From the NCBI RefSeq assembly GCF_003116135.1, contig NZ_PDOA01000005.1, positions 1-64,000 on the forward strand: a stretch of 64,000 nt of DNA. The letters are read 5' to 3'. The DNA is from Teichococcus aestuarii. Its GTDB lineage: Bacteria > Pseudomonadota > Alphaproteobacteria > Acetobacterales > Acetobacteraceae. The position numbers and the translations under genes were made by a program. The number at the start of each line of letters is the position of its first letter. Within the stretch, counting starts at the first letter, position 1. Positions 24,854 to 33,750 of this stretch are shown in pieces. The notes under the pieces are model-generated. The model did not search any database. It saw nothing but the letters and a program-made list of their open reading frames with translations, and was not told the DNA's origin.

Positions 24854-27325
24854 TCACCCGCGCAGCGTGGCGCCGGTCGCCTTGGCCACGGCGGCGACGA
24901 TCTTCGCCCCCACCGCCTCGATCTCGGCATCCGTCAGGCTGGCCTCGCGCGGCTGCAGCGTCACCTCCAGCGCGAGCGAGACCTTGCCCTCGGGCAGCTT
25001 CTCGCCGGCGTAGCGGTCGAACAGCGCCACATCCGTGATCAGTGTCCGCTCCGCCCCGCGCGCGGCGCGGAGCAGGTTCTCCGCCGGCACGCCGGTGTCC
25101 ACCAGGAAGGCGAAGTCCCGCTTCAGCGGCTGGAAGGCGGGCAGGTCCGGCGCCGCCTTCTTCTTGCGCTTCGGCTCGGGGATGGCGTCGAGGAACACCT
25201 CGAAGGCCACCGCCGGGCCGGCGAGGCCGAGCTCCTCGCGCAGCTTCGGGTGCAGCTCGCCGAACTGCGCCAGCACCACTTTCGGCCCCTGCCGCACCAC
25301 GCCGGAGCGGCCGGGGTGGTAGTAGCCGGGGGCGTCGGTGGTGACGGAGAGCGCCGCCATCGGCACGCCGAGCGCCGCCAGCACGGCCAGCGCGTCGCCC
25401 TTGGCGTCCATCGCGTCCACGGCGCGGGCCGGGGATGCCCAGTGGCGCGGCGTCTCGCCCAGGCGCAGGCCGGCGGCCACGGTGAGCTGCCCCTCGGGCG
25501 TGATGTCGCGGTAGGCGGCGCCCAGCTCGCACAGCGCCACGTCCGGGTAGCCGCGCGCGGCGTTGCGGGCGGCGGCCAGGGTCAGGCTCGCCACGGGGGT
25601 GGGGCGCATCTGGTCGAGATCGGCGGCGATCGGGTTCTCCAGCCGCAGCGCGGCGGGCGTGTCGCCAAAGCGGGCCGCCACGCGGCTGTCGAGGAAGCCG
25701 AAGGAGACGCAGTCCAGCATGCCGCGCGCGGCCAGCGTGCGGCGGGCCAGCACGGCGCGGGCCTGCCTCGGCGTCAGCGCGGGGCGCGGCACGGGGGAGG
25801 CGACGGGCAGCGACACGGCCGGGATGCGGTCCAGCCCGTGGATGCGCAGCACCTCCTCCAGCAGGTCGCATTCCGGCTCGATGGCGGCGCAGCCCTCGGC
25901 GGCGGCCTGGGCGCGCTCCGCCGGCAGGCCGGGCGCCTGGGTCAGGCTGCCCTGGGCGGCGACGTCGTTGCGCCAGGAGGGGACGGAGACCGTCACCCGC
26001 GCCGCATCCCGCGCCACCACGCCGAAGCCGAGGCGCTCCAGCGTGGCCACCGCCGTGTCGGCGTCGATGTCGGCGCCGCCGAGGCCGGCGATGCGCTCGA
26101 AGCGCAGGCTGGCCTGGCGCCGCCACATCGGCTCCGCCCCGGCCTGCGTCACCTCGGAGGCCTCGCCGCCGCAGAGGGCGATGACCATGGCCGTGGCCGC
26201 CTCCAGCGCATCGGGCAGCAGCGCCGGGTCGATGCCGCGCTCGAAGCGCTGGCGGGCATCGGAGCGCAGCTCATGCCGGCGGCCGGAGAGGGCGATCCGC
26301 ACCGGGTCGAACAGGGCGCATTCGATGAACACCTCGGTGGTGCCCTCGTCCGAGCCGGAATGCTCGCCGCCCATGATGCCGGCGAGGCTTTCCACCGCCT
26401 CGGCATCGGCGATCACCAGATCCTCCGGCGTGACCGCCACCTCCTTGCCGTTCAGCGCCAGGAAGGTCTCGCCGGCGTGGCCGGGGCGGAGGAACAGGGC
26501 ATCGCCCTTCACCTTGGCCACGTCGAAGACGTGCAGCGGGCGGCCGAGGTCGAAGGTGAAGAAGTTGGTGATGTCCACCAGCGCGTTGATCGGGCGCAGG
26601 CCGATGGAGACCAGCCGGTCCTGCAGCCATTTGGGCGAGGGGCCGTTCTTCACGCCGCGCACGGCGCGGCCGAGCACCCAGGGGCAGGCCACCGTATCCT
26701 CTACCACCCAGCGCAGCGGCGAGGGATAGACCCCCGGCACCGGCTCGGGCGCGAAGGGCTTCAGCGTGCCGAGGCCGGCGGCGGCGAGGTCGCGGGCGAT
26801 GCCGCGGATGGAGAGCGCGTCGCCCCGGTTGGGGGTGATGGAGATCTCCACCACCGGGTCGTCCAGCCCCGCCCATGTGGCGTAGGGCACGCCCACCGGC
26901 GCGTCGGCCGGCAGGTCGATGATGCCCTCATGGTCGTCGCCGAGGCCCAGCTCGCGCGAGGAGCACATCATGCCCTCGCTCTTCACGCCGCGGATCTCGC
27001 CGACCTTCAGCATGATGCCGGTGCCGGGCACATAGGCGCCGGGCAGGCCGAGCACGGCCTTCATGCCGGTGCGGGCATTCGGCGCACCGCAGACGACGGA
27101 GCGGAGCACGCCATCCCCCACATCGACGGTGCAGGCGCGCAGGCGGTCGGCGTTCGGGTGCTGCACCGCCTCGACCACATGGGCGATGCGGAAGGGCGCG
27201 AGCGCCGCGCCCCGGTCCTCGACCCCCTCGACCTCCAGGCCGATGGTGTTGAGGGCGGCGGTGATCTGGTCGAGAGTCGCCTCGGTCTCGAGGTGCTGCT
27301 TCAGCCAGCTGAGGGAGAACTTCAT
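24854..27325 (-). CDS. pheT: phenylalanyl-tRNA synthetase beta subunit
   Basis: PheT is the large subunit of the (alpha-beta)2 phenylalanyl-tRNA synthetase. The 823-residue protein begins [19 protein letters not shown] and contains the OB-type tRNA-binding domain (about residues 40-150), the B3/B4 editing domain, a B5 domain, a catalytic-like module and a C-terminal FDX-ACB domain ending in ATGATLRG. It starts 3 bases after the pheS stop. A block around residue 480 ([25 protein letters not shown]) is slightly extended, as often seen in the family. A hairpin terminator follows it. Confidence 0.95.
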   Translation of the reverse strand: MKFSLSWLKQHLETEATLDQITAALNTIGLEVEGVEDRGAALAPFRIAHVVEAVQHPNADRLRACTVDVGDGVLRSVVCGAPNARTGMKAVLGLPGAYVPGTGIMLKVGEIRGVKSEGMMCSSRELGLGDDHEGIIDLPADAPVGVPYATWAGLDDPVVEISITPNRGDALSIRGIARDLAAAGLGTLKPFAPEPVPGVYPSPLRWVVEDTVACPWVLGRAVRGVKNGPSPKWLQDRLVSIGLRPINALVDITNFFTFDLGRPLHVFDVAKVKGDALFLRPGHAGETFLALNGKEVAVTPEDLVIADAEAVESLAGIMGGEHSGSDEGTTEVFIECALFDPVRIALSGRRHELRSDARQRFERGIDPALLPDALEAATAMVIALCGGEASEVTQAGAEPMWRRQASLRFERIAGLGGADIDADTAVATLERLGFGVVARDAARVTVSVPSWRNDVAAQGSLTQAPGLPAERAQAAAEGCAAIEPECDLLEEVLRIHGLDRIPAVSLPVASPVPRPALTPRQARAVLARRTLAARGMLDCVSFGFLDSRVAARFGDTPAALRLENPIAADLDQMRPTPVASLTLAAARNAARGYPDVALCELGAAYRDITPEGQLTVAAGLRLGETPRHWASPARAVDAMDAKGDALAVLAALGVPMAALSVTTDAPGYYHPGRSGVVRQGPKVVLAQFGELHPKLREELGLAGPAVAFEVFLDAIPEPKRKKKAAPDLPAFQPLKRDFAFLVDTGVPAENLLRAARGAERTLITDVALFDRYAGEKLPEGKVSLALEVTLQPREASLTDAEIEAVGAKIVAAVAKATGATLRG

Positions 27326-27328
27326 CGC

Positions 27329-28411
27329 TCAGACCCCTTCGGCCAGGGTGGCGGGGGAGAGGGGGCTGGTGCCGTAGTGGCGCAGCCAGCGCACGTCGCT
27401 CTCATAGAAGGGGCGCAGATCCGGGATGCCGTGCTTGAGCATGGTGATGCGCTCGATGCCCATGCCGAAGGCGAAGCCCTGGAATTCGCGCGGGTCGATG
27501 CCGCAATTGGCCAGCACGCGCGGATGCACCATGCCGCTGCCCAGAATTTCCAGCCAGTCGCCGCCCTTGCCCAGCTCGCCGGTCTTGCGGTTCCAGCCGA
27601 TATCCACCTCCATCGAGGGCTCGGTGAAGGGGAAGTAGGAGGCGCGGAAGCGCACCGGCAGGTCGCTGATGCCGAAGAAGGCGCGCAGGAAATCGACCAG
27701 GCACCCCTTCAGGTGACCGAGAGAAATGCCACGGTCGATCACCAGCCCCTCCACCTGGTGGAACATCGGGCTGTGCGTCGCGTCATGGTCGGCGCGCCAG
27801 GTGCGGCCGGGGACGATGACGCGGATCGGCGGCTCTTGCCCCAGCATGGTGCGGATCTGCACCGGGCTGGTGTGGGTGCGCAGCACGGGGCGGCGGCCAT
27901 CGGGGCCGGCGGGGACGTAGAAGGTGTCGTGGTCCTGCCGCGCCGGGTGGTGGTCGGGGATGTTCAGCGCGCCGAAATTGTACCAGTCGCCCTCGATGTC
28001 CGGCCCCTCGGCCAGGGCAAAGCCCATGGCGCCGAAGATCGCCACGATCTCCTCGATGGTGCGGGCGATGGGGTGGATGGCCCCCTGCTCGGCGCCGGCG
28101 GGCGGGAAGGGACGGGGCGGCAGCGTCACGTCCAGCCGCTCGGCGGCGAGGCGCGCCTCCAGGGCGGCGGCGTCGAGGGCCACGCGGCGCGCCTCGATGG
28201 CGGCCTCCAGCGTGGCCTTCAGCCGGTTCACGGCGGCGCCGCGCTCCTTGCGCTGCTCGGCGGGCACGGCGCCCAGCCCCTTCAGCAGCGCGGTCAGCGC
28301 GCCGCTCTTGCCCAGCGTGCCCACCCGCACCGCGTCCAGCGCGCGGAGGTCGGCGGCGGCGGCCAGCGCGGCCTCGGTCTCCGCCTGCAGGGTGGCGAGA
28401 TCATCCGTCAT
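27329..28411 (-). CDS. pheS: phenylalanyl-tRNA synthetase alpha subunit
   Basis: PheS is the catalytic subunit charging tRNA-Phe. The 360-residue protein has the N-terminal coiled-coil arm (about residues 1-90) and a class II core with motif 2 around [20 protein letters not shown] and motif 3 around [11 protein letters not shown]. It is preceded by 124 bases containing two hairpins, the second with a short U-tract, and by a 35-codon ORF that overlaps its first codons. Expression may therefore be attenuated between rplT and pheS. Confidence 0.95.
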   Translation of the reverse strand: MTDDLATLQAETEAALAAAADLRALDAVRVGTLGKSGALTALLKGLGAVPAEQRKERGAAVNRLKATLEAAIEARRVALDAAALEARLAAERLDVTLPPRPFPPAGAEQGAIHPIARTIEEIVAIFGAMGFALAEGPDIEGDWYNFGALNIPDHHPARQDHDTFYVPAGPDGRRPVLRTHTSPVQIRTMLGQEPPIRVIVPGRTWRADHDATHSPMFHQVEGLVIDRGISLGHLKGCLVDFLRAFFGISDLPVRFRASYFPFTEPSMEVDIGWNRKTGELGKGGDWLEILGSGMVHPRVLANCGIDPREFQGFAFGMGIERITMLKHGIPDLRPFYESDVRWLRHYGTSPLSPATLAEGV

Positions 28412-28508
28412 GGTATCGTCCCGTCCGTGCCTGGCGCGTCTCGGATGCGCCGATACGAAAAGAGCCGCCGGACGCCCTGGAAGCCCAGGGCGGCGGCGGC
28501 TCGGTCAT
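28401..28508 (-). CDS. putative 35-residue leader peptide ahead of pheS
   Basis: An ATG at 28508 opens a 35-codon frame that begins [17 protein letters not shown] and ends at a TGA inside the pheS coding start. A purine-rich GAGGGGG lies about 5 bases upstream, inside the right arm of the hairpin at 28513-28530, so its ribosome site could be masked. The frame runs through the whole terminator-like hairpin, and its only Phe codon (TTT) coincides with the U-tract. It is not a Phe-rich leader like E. coli pheM. Translation is unproven. Confidence 0.3.
   Translation of the reverse strand: MTEPPPPWASRASGGSFRIGASETRQARTGRYHDG
28457..28502 (-). terminator. terminator/attenuator-like hairpin between rplT and pheS
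   Basis: On the minus strand GAGCCGCCG pairs with CGGCGGCTC and, inside it, GCCCTGG pairs with CCAGGGC around a 4-base loop; TTTT follows at once. This 9 + 7 bp stem plus U-tract is a canonical intrinsic terminator and sits 46 bases before pheS. Because pheS and pheT probably also depend on the upstream rpmI promoter, partial termination would set the ratio of ribosomal protein to synthetase expression. The sequence GAAAAGAGCCGCCGG at its base recurs after pgi (near 31971). Confidence 0.65.
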
Positions 28509-28512
28509 CGCA

Positions 28513-28530
28513 GCCCCCTCAGGAGGGGGC
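28513..28530 (-). promoter_or_regulatory. short hairpin masking the putative leader RBS
   Basis: GCCCCC (28513-28518) and GGGGGC (28525-28530) form a 6-bp stem with a 6-base loop just after the rplT stop. Read leftward, the downstream arm supplies the G-rich ribosome-binding sequence of the 35-codon leader ORF. No U-tract follows, so a terminator role is unlikely. Confidence 0.45.
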
Positions 28531-28535
28531 GGAGA

Positions 28536-28907
28536 TCACGCCTCGGCCGAAGCCGGCAGCGCCGCCTTGGCCTTCTCGACCAGGGCGCCGAACGCGGCGG
28601 AGTCCTCGAAGGCGATGGCGGCCAGCACCTTGCGGTCCAGCTCGATGTTCGCGGCCTTCAGGCCGGCGATGAACTTCGAGTAGGTCAGGCCATGCTCGCG
28701 GGTCGCGGCATTGATGCGCTGGATCCACAGGCCGCGGAACTCGCGCTTCTTAACGCGGCGGTCGCGGTAGGCGTACTGCAGGGCCTTCTCGACGCGCTCG
28801 AGCGCGGGGCGGTAGGCCTTGGAGGAACGGCCGACATAGCCCTTGGCGAGCTTGAGGACCTTCTTGTGACGGGCGTGGGCGGCGACGCCGCGCTTAACAC
28901 GAGCCAT
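28536..28907 (-). CDS. rplT: 50S ribosomal protein L20
   Basis: L20 is an early 50S assembly protein. The 123-residue protein is colinear with the family from [18 protein letters not shown] to the C-terminal ASEDSAAF-like region, with the basic N-terminal arm and the SRKVLAAIA-type core. It follows rpmI by 17 bases. In many bacteria L20 represses its own operon by binding leader RNA; an L20-like target is not obvious here. Confidence 0.97.
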   Translation of the reverse strand: MARVKRGVAAHARHKKVLKLAKGYVGRSSKAYRPALERVEKALQYAYRDRRVKKREFRGLWIQRINAATREHGLTYSKFIAGLKAANIELDRKVLAAIAFEDSAAFGALVEKAKAALPASAEA

Positions 28908-28924
28908 GGTTCAGATCCTCTGTC

Positions 28925-29131
28925 TTACCGGGCCGAACCGTACGGCATCCACTGCTTCACCGTGTCACCATCCTGCTTGTCCAGCACGTAGGTGCCGCGG
29001 TTCTGCCGCTTCATCTTGTTGGTCTTGGCGGTCAGCATGTGGCGCTTGTTGCCGGCGCCAGCCTTCACCTTGCCGGTCGCCGTCAGCGTGAACCGCTTCT
29101 TGACGCTCGACTTCGTCTTCATCTTGGGCAT
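28925..29131 (-). CDS. rpmI: 50S ribosomal protein L35
   Basis: L35 is a small basic 50S protein. From the ATG at 29131 it has 68 residues, beginning [20 protein letters not shown], with the KRHMLTAKT core typical of the family. An AGGAG lies 7 bases before the ATG. It opens the rpmI-rplT-pheS-pheT operon. infC, which usually precedes rpmI, is not present upstream; a divergent YCII gene lies there instead. Confidence 0.96.
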   Translation of the reverse strand: MPKMKTKSSVKKRFTLTATGKVKAGAGNKRHMLTAKTNKMKRQNRGTYVLDKQDGDTVKQWMPYGSAR

Positions 29132-29231
29132 TTCGGTACTCCTGGTCCTGAAGCGCCCTGCCTCCGGAGAGGCGGACACGGAACCGCGGCCGGGCATGCC
29201 CTACAGGCCCGGACGCGCGGGAAGAGGCGGG

Positions 29232-29260
29232 GGTATAGCCATGCCCGGCCCGCGCGGCAA
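29232..29260 (-). promoter_or_regulatory. candidate sigma-70-type promoter for rpmI-rplT-pheST
   Basis: Read leftward, TTGCCG (29260-29255), a 17-base spacer and TATACC (29237-29232) resemble a housekeeping promoter. Transcription would begin about 95 bases before the rpmI start. The match is by eye only, and the alphaproteobacterial -10 consensus is loose. Confidence 0.45.
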
Positions 29261-29266
29261 GGCCGG

Positions 29267-29346
29267 AGGCCGATTCGCATGCCGCTCCGCGGCGGGCCGA
29301 TTCGCGCGCCGCGCCGCGCAGGACGCTTCGCATGCCGCGCCGCGCC
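29267..29346. repeat. three imperfect ~27-bp repeats upstream of rpmI
   Basis: The core CCGATTCGCATGCCGC occurs near 29270, recurs as CCGATTCGCGCGCCGC near 29297 and as CGCTTCGCATGCCGC near 29324, each followed by a CCGCG-rich tail. The spacing is 26-27 bases. The array lies just upstream of the candidate rpmI promoter and in the leader of the divergent YCII gene. It may be a multi-site operator or only local duplication. Confidence 0.55.
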
Positions 29347-29425
29347 GGGTCCCGTTCCGGCCCTGGGCAGCGCGGCGCGCCTGGCGCAGCATGGCCGCCA
29401 GAGATCCGGTGCGGGAGGAAGGGCG

Positions 29426-30076
29426 ATGACGGAATGCCGGCTGGTGCTGGCGCGGGCGGCCGTGGATGCGGCGTCGCGGATCGGCGCGGCGCGCGCGGCG
29501 CATCTGGCGCTGATCGGGCCGATGGCGGCGGCGGGGGAGCTGCTCGCCGGGGTGCCGCTGCAGGATGCGGCGGGGCAATACCAGGGCTCGCTGATGCTGC
29601 TGCGGCCCGAGGCGCTGGAGCGCTACCTGGAGGCCGAGCCCTTCCGGCAGAAAGAGGTCTGGCAGAGCCATGCGGTGCATGTGTTCCGCCTCGCCCCGCT
29701 GCCCTGGCGCCCCCTGCCGGCGGAGCCGGCGCCGGAGCAGCCCACGCCGGAGCGGCCCACCCACACCATCGCCATCGCCTGGGACGGGCGGGACGAGGCG
29801 GCACCGGCGCGGCGCCTGGCGGCGCGCGAGGCGCATTTCGCCCGGGTGGAGCCGGCGGCGCGGGCGGGGCTGCTGGCGCTGGGCGGCGCCATCCTGGACG
29901 CGCCGGGCGGGCGGATGGTGGGCTCGGTGGCCATCACCGCACACCCTTCCGTGGCGGCGGCCCAGGGCTGGTGGGCGGAGGACCCCTATCTGCGCCAGGA
30001 TGTCTGGCGGGAGGTCTCCTGGCACGCCACGCGCTTCGCGCCGCTGCCCTACCGGCCGCTGCCGGGTGTGGGCTGA
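29426..30076 (+). CDS. tandem YCII-domain protein
   Basis: The 216-residue protein consists of two YCII-related ferredoxin-like domains. The halves match each other: AAHLALIGPMAAAGELL aligns with EAHFARVEPAARAGLLAL, LAGVPLQDAAGQYQGSLML with GGAILDAPGGRMVGSVAI, and FRLAPLPWRPLP with TRFAPLPYRPLP. A proline- and glutamate-rich linker joins them. YCII folds use a His-Asp pair and are mostly uncharacterised, so no reaction can be assigned. GGAGGAA lies 5 bases before the ATG. The gene converges on mutL, with 6 bases between the stops. Confidence 0.8.
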   Translation: MTECRLVLARAAVDAASRIGAARAAHLALIGPMAAAGELLAGVPLQDAAGQYQGSLMLLRPEALERYLEAEPFRQKEVWQSHAVHVFRLAPLPWRPLPAEPAPEQPTPERPTHTIAIAWDGRDEAAPARRLAAREAHFARVEPAARAGLLALGGAILDAPGGRMVGSVAITAHPSVAAAQGWWAEDPYLRQDVWREVSWHATRFAPLPYRPLPGVG

Positions 30077-30082
30077 GCGGCC

Positions 30083-31906
30083 TCACCGCCGCCCGAACAG
30101 CTTCTCGAACTCCGCCTTGCCGAAGCGCAGCCAGGTGGGGCGGCCGTGGCTGCAGGTGGAGGCGCGTGGCGTGGCCTCCATCTGCCGCAGCAGCGCGTCC
30201 ATCTCGGCCGGGTTCAGCCGCCGCCCGGCGCGGATCGAGCCATGGCAGGCCAGCCGCGCGATGGCGGCATCCAGCCGCCGCCCCAGCGCCGTGCTTTCCT
30301 CCCACTCGGCCAGTTCGGCGCAGAGGTCGCGCAGCAGGGGCGCGGGGTCGGGGTTGCCGAGCAGGGCAGGCAGGGCGCGCACCAGCACCGCGCCGTGGCC
30401 GAAGCCCTCCAGCTCCAGCCCGAGCCGCTCCAGGGCGGGGGCGGCCTCCAGCAGGCGGCCGCATTCCAGCGGCGCCAGCTCCACCACGGCGGGCAGCAGC
30501 AGGGGCTGGCTGCGCACCTGCCCCTCCAGCAGCTGCGCCTTGAAGGCCTCGTGCGTCAGCCGCTCATGTGCCGCATGCTGGTCCACCAGGATCAGCGCCC
30601 CATCCGGCGCCTCGGCCAGGACGTAGGTCTCCATCAGCTGCGCCACCGGGCGGCCGAGCGGGCCTTCCGCCGCAGCTGGCGGAAGGGGGGCGGGCGCGGC
30701 GCCGGCAACAGGGGCGGGGAAGGCGGGGCGCGGCGCGGGCAGGCGCAGCCCGGGCTGCCAGGAGAAGCCGTGCGCGCGCGGCCCGGCGAAGCCCGGCTCC
30801 GCCTCGGCGAAGCCGGGCTGGAAGGGCTCCGGCCGCCCGCCGGCGGAAGGCCAGGGCGCGGCGGGCGGAGGGGCGCCGCCTTCCGCCCCTTCCTCCTCCA
30901 CCACGGCGCCCGTGGTCCCGGCGCCCACCGCCAGCGCCCGGCGCAGCGCCGAGATCAGCGCGCCGCGCACCGCGCCGGCCTCGCGGAAGCGCAGTTCGGT
31001 CTTCATCGGGTGGACGTTCACATCCACCATCTCGGGGGGGAGGTCGATGAACAGCGCCGCCACCGGGTGCCGCCCGCTGGCGATGAGGTCGCGGTAGGCC
31101 ACGCGCAGCGCGGCGCGCAGCAGCGGGTCCCGCACGGGGCGGCGGTTGACGACGAGGTGCTGCTCGGCCGCGGTGGGGCGGGTCAGGCCGGGCAGGGCGG
31201 CCATGCCGTCGAGCGTCAGCGCCTCCCAGGAGGCGCCGCCCACCGGCACGGCGGCGGCGGCGAAATCCGGCCCCAGCACGGCGGCGAGGCGCCCGGCGCG
31301 GTCGGCCGGCGCCACGTTCAGCACGGCGCGCCCCTCCAGCTCCACGCGGAAGGCCACCTCCGGCCAGGCCAGCGCCAGGCGGCGTACCGCCTCCACCGCG
31401 TGCCCCGCCTCGGTGCCGGGGGTCTTGAGGAACTTGCGGCGGGCGGGGGTGGCGTAGAACAGGTCCCGCACCTCGACGCGCGTGCCCGGGGCGCCGGCGG
31501 CGGGCCGCACCTCGCCCTTGGCGCCCCCTTCGACGGTGATCTGGTGCGCCTCGCCCCCCTGCGGGCGGCTGGTGATGCAGAGCCGCGCCACGGCGCCGAT
31601 CGAGGGCAGCGCCTCGCCGCGGAAGCCCAGCGTGGCGATGCGGAACAGCGCCGCCTCCTCCGGCAGCTTGGAGGTGGCGTGCCGCTCGACGCAGAGGGCG
31701 AGATCGGCCGGCGACATGCCGGCGCCGTCATCCTCCACCAGGATGCGCCCGGTGCCGCCTCCCTCCAGCGCCACATGGATGCGGCGGGCGCCGGCGTCGA
31801 GCGCGTTCTCCACCAGCTCCTTCACGGCGGCGGCGGGGCGCTCGACCACCTCGCCGGCGGCGATGCGGTCGGCCGTGGTGGCGGAGAGAAGGCGGATGCG
31901 GTCCAT
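30083..31906 (-). CDS. mutL: DNA mismatch repair protein MutL
   Basis: MutL couples MutS mismatch recognition to strand removal. The 607-residue protein has the GHKL ATPase N-terminus (ADRIAAGEVVERPAAAVKEL, VEDDGAGM, TLGFRGEALPSI) and a C-terminal dimerisation domain. The C-terminal part carries DQHAAHERLTHE, which matches the DQHA-x2-E-x4-E endonuclease motif, and a CSHGRPTW element. This is therefore a nicking-type MutL, as expected in bacteria without MutH. It lies 112 bases downstream of pgi, behind a terminator-like hairpin. Confidence 0.95.
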   Translation of the reverse strand: MDRIRLLSATTADRIAAGEVVERPAAAVKELVENALDAGARRIHVALEGGGTGRILVEDDGAGMSPADLALCVERHATSKLPEEAALFRIATLGFRGEALPSIGAVARLCITSRPQGGEAHQITVEGGAKGEVRPAAGAPGTRVEVRDLFYATPARRKFLKTPGTEAGHAVEAVRRLALAWPEVAFRVELEGRAVLNVAPADRAGRLAAVLGPDFAAAAVPVGGASWEALTLDGMAALPGLTRPTAAEQHLVVNRRPVRDPLLRAALRVAYRDLIASGRHPVAALFIDLPPEMVDVNVHPMKTELRFREAGAVRGALISALRRALAVGAGTTGAVVEEEGAEGGAPPPAAPWPSAGGRPEPFQPGFAEAEPGFAGPRAHGFSWQPGLRLPAPRPAFPAPVAGAAPAPLPPAAAEGPLGRPVAQLMETYVLAEAPDGALILVDQHAAHERLTHEAFKAQLLEGQVRSQPLLLPAVVELAPLECGRLLEAAPALERLGLELEGFGHGAVLVRALPALLGNPDPAPLLRDLCAELAEWEESTALGRRLDAAIARLACHGSIRAGRRLNPAEMDALLRQMEATPRASTCSHGRPTWLRFGKAEFEKLFGRR

Positions 31907-31970
31907 GCCCGGGCTTATAGCGCAGCCCGGCGGGCGGCGCCGCAGCCGCGCCCGGAAACGCTGCCGGAAA

Positions 31971-32012
31971 AGAGCCGCCGGATTGCCGGCCGGGGAAGGG
32001 TGCTTCCCCGGC
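31971..32012 (-). terminator. hairpin region after pgi
   Basis: GCCGGGGAA (31989-31997) pairs with TTCCCCGGC (32004-32012) beginning 7 bases after the pgi stop. Read leftward it is followed by CCGGCAATCCGG and then GGCTCTTTTCC near 31971. The T-run is short and displaced, so termination strength is uncertain. The GAAAAGAGCCGCCGG sequence here is the same as at the base of the pheS hairpin. Confidence 0.5.
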
Positions 32013-32018
32013 GCCGCC

Positions 32019-33680
32019 TCAGTTCGGGTTGCCCTGCATGTCGCGGATGCGCGCGATCAGCCCCGCCGTGGAGGGGTCGTGCTCGCCCACGCGGCCCGCC
32101 GGCTCCAGCTCCGGCAGGATCGACTTGGCGAGCTGCTTGCCCAGCTCCACCCCCCACTGGTCGAAGGCGTCGATGTCCCACAGCGCGCCGAGGCAGAACA
32201 CCTTGTGCTCGTAGAGCGCCACGAGCTGGCCCAGCGTGTAGGCGTCCAGCCGGTCCAGCAGCAGGGTGGTGCTCGGCCGGTCGCCGGGGAAGAGGCGGTG
32301 CGGCAGCAGCCGGGCGATCTCCTCGGGCGGGGTGCCGGCCTTCCGCATCTCGGCGGTCACCTCCGCCTCGGTGCGGCCGCGCAGCAGGGCCTCGGCCTGG
32401 GCCAGGCCGTTGGCCAGCAGCAGGCGGTGGTTGTCGGCATAGGGGTGGTTCGGGTTGGCCACCAGCACGAAATCGGCCGGCACGGGGGTGGTGCCCTGGT
32501 GCAGCAGCTGCATGAAGGAATGCTGCGCGTTGGTGCCCGGCTCGCCGAAGATCACCGGGCCGGTGTCGTGCCGCACCGGCTCGCCGGCCAGGGTGACGCG
32601 CTTGCCCAGGCTCTCCATCTCCAGCTGCTGCAGATGCGCCGGGAAGCGGGAGAGGCGGTGGTCGTAGGGCAGGATGGCATGCGCCTTCAGCCCCAGCCCG
32701 TTGACGTGCCAGGCGGTGATGAGCGCCAGCAGCAGCGGCAGGTTCTGCTCGGGCGGCGCGGTGAGGAAGTGCTCGTCCATCGAGCGGGCGCCGGCCAGCA
32801 GCTGCGAGAACTCGTCCCAGCCGCAGCCCAGCGCGATGGAAAGGCCGATCGCCGACCACAGGGAGAAGCGCCCGCCCACCCAGTCGTGGAAGCCGAACAC
32901 CCGGTCCGGCATGATGCCGAAGGCCGAGGTGGCCTCGTGGTTGGTGGAGAGGGCGGCCATGTGCCGGCGCGCGCCGGCCTCGCCCAGGTTGCGCTCCAGC
33001 CAGCCGCGCACCACCCGGGCATTGGCCATGGTCTCGGCGGTGGTGAAGGTCTTGCTGGCCACCAGCATCAAGGTGCGGTGCGGGTTCAGCCGGGGGCGGA
33101 TGGCCTCCCAGTTGTGCGCGTCGGCATTGGCCAGGTAGAGCGGCCGCATCGGCGAGCGGACCGTCCAGAGTGCCCGGCTGGCCATGAAGGGGCCGAGGTC
33201 GGAGCCGCCGATGCCGATGTTGATGACATCGGTGAAGGTCTCGCCGGTGGCGCCGCGAATGTCGCCGGTGTGGATGGCGCGGGTGAACTGCCGCATCCGC
33301 TCCAGCGTCTCCTCCACCGAGGCGCTGGCATCCTCGTAGCCGCCCTCGGGCAGGGCGGCGCGGAAGCCGGCGCTGCGCGGTGCCCGCAGCGCCATGTGCA
33401 GCACGGCGCGCTGCTCGGTCTGGTTGACGATCTGGCCGGCCGCCATGGCGTCGCGCCGCGCCGTCACCTGGGAGGCCTGCGCCAGCTCCAGCAGCGCTGC
33501 CAGGATCTCGGAATCGATCGAGGTCTTGGACATGTCGAGCAGGATGCCGCAGGCCTTGCGGTGGAAGCGCTCGAAGCGCTCCGGGTCGGCGTCGAACAGG
33601 GGCCGGATCGATCCGGCGCCGGGCTGCCGGGCCAGCAAATGGATCCGGGCCCAGGCGGTCTCGCGCGCGGAAAGCGTCAT
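32019..33680 (-). CDS. pgi: glucose-6-phosphate isomerase
   Basis: Pgi interconverts glucose-6-phosphate and fructose-6-phosphate in the cytoplasm. The 553-residue protein carries INIGIGGSDLGPFMASRAL, the ASKTFTTAETMANA sugar-phosphate loop, FGFHDWVGGRFSLWSAIG and the GEPGTNAQHSFMQLLHQG signature. The ATG at 33680 gives the usual family length; the frame is open further upstream without similarity. It stands between the M16 protease pair and mutL. Confidence 0.96.
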   Translation of the reverse strand: MTLSARETAWARIHLLARQPGAGSIRPLFDADPERFERFHRKACGILLDMSKTSIDSEILAALLELAQASQVTARRDAMAAGQIVNQTEQRAVLHMALRAPRSAGFRAALPEGGYEDASASVEETLERMRQFTRAIHTGDIRGATGETFTDVINIGIGGSDLGPFMASRALWTVRSPMRPLYLANADAHNWEAIRPRLNPHRTLMLVASKTFTTAETMANARVVRGWLERNLGEAGARRHMAALSTNHEATSAFGIMPDRVFGFHDWVGGRFSLWSAIGLSIALGCGWDEFSQLLAGARSMDEHFLTAPPEQNLPLLLALITAWHVNGLGLKAHAILPYDHRLSRFPAHLQQLEMESLGKRVTLAGEPVRHDTGPVIFGEPGTNAQHSFMQLLHQGTTPVPADFVLVANPNHPYADNHRLLLANGLAQAEALLRGRTEAEVTAEMRKAGTPPEEIARLLPHRLFPGDRPSTTLLLDRLDAYTLGQLVALYEHKVFCLGALWDIDAFDQWGVELGKQLAKSILPELEPAGRVGEHDPSTAGLIARIRDMQGNPN

Positions 33681-33750
33681 GCAGTCGGTCCCCAGTTTCA
33701 CTCCGTGCGGGCAGGCTAGAGCGTCACCGGCTGTCGTTGAAGCCCCCGCC

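Noticed and set aside
28401-28508. Classical Phe-codon attenuator (pheM-type leader)
   Set aside because: The leader frame has a single Phe codon, so the E. coli mechanism of stalling on a Phe run is not supported; kept only as a candidate of another type.
24641-28672. A 1343-codon plus-strand frame over pheT, pheS and rplT
   Set aside because: It is an antisense shadow of aminoacyl-tRNA synthetase and ribosomal genes, with His/Arg/Gly-rich nonsense.
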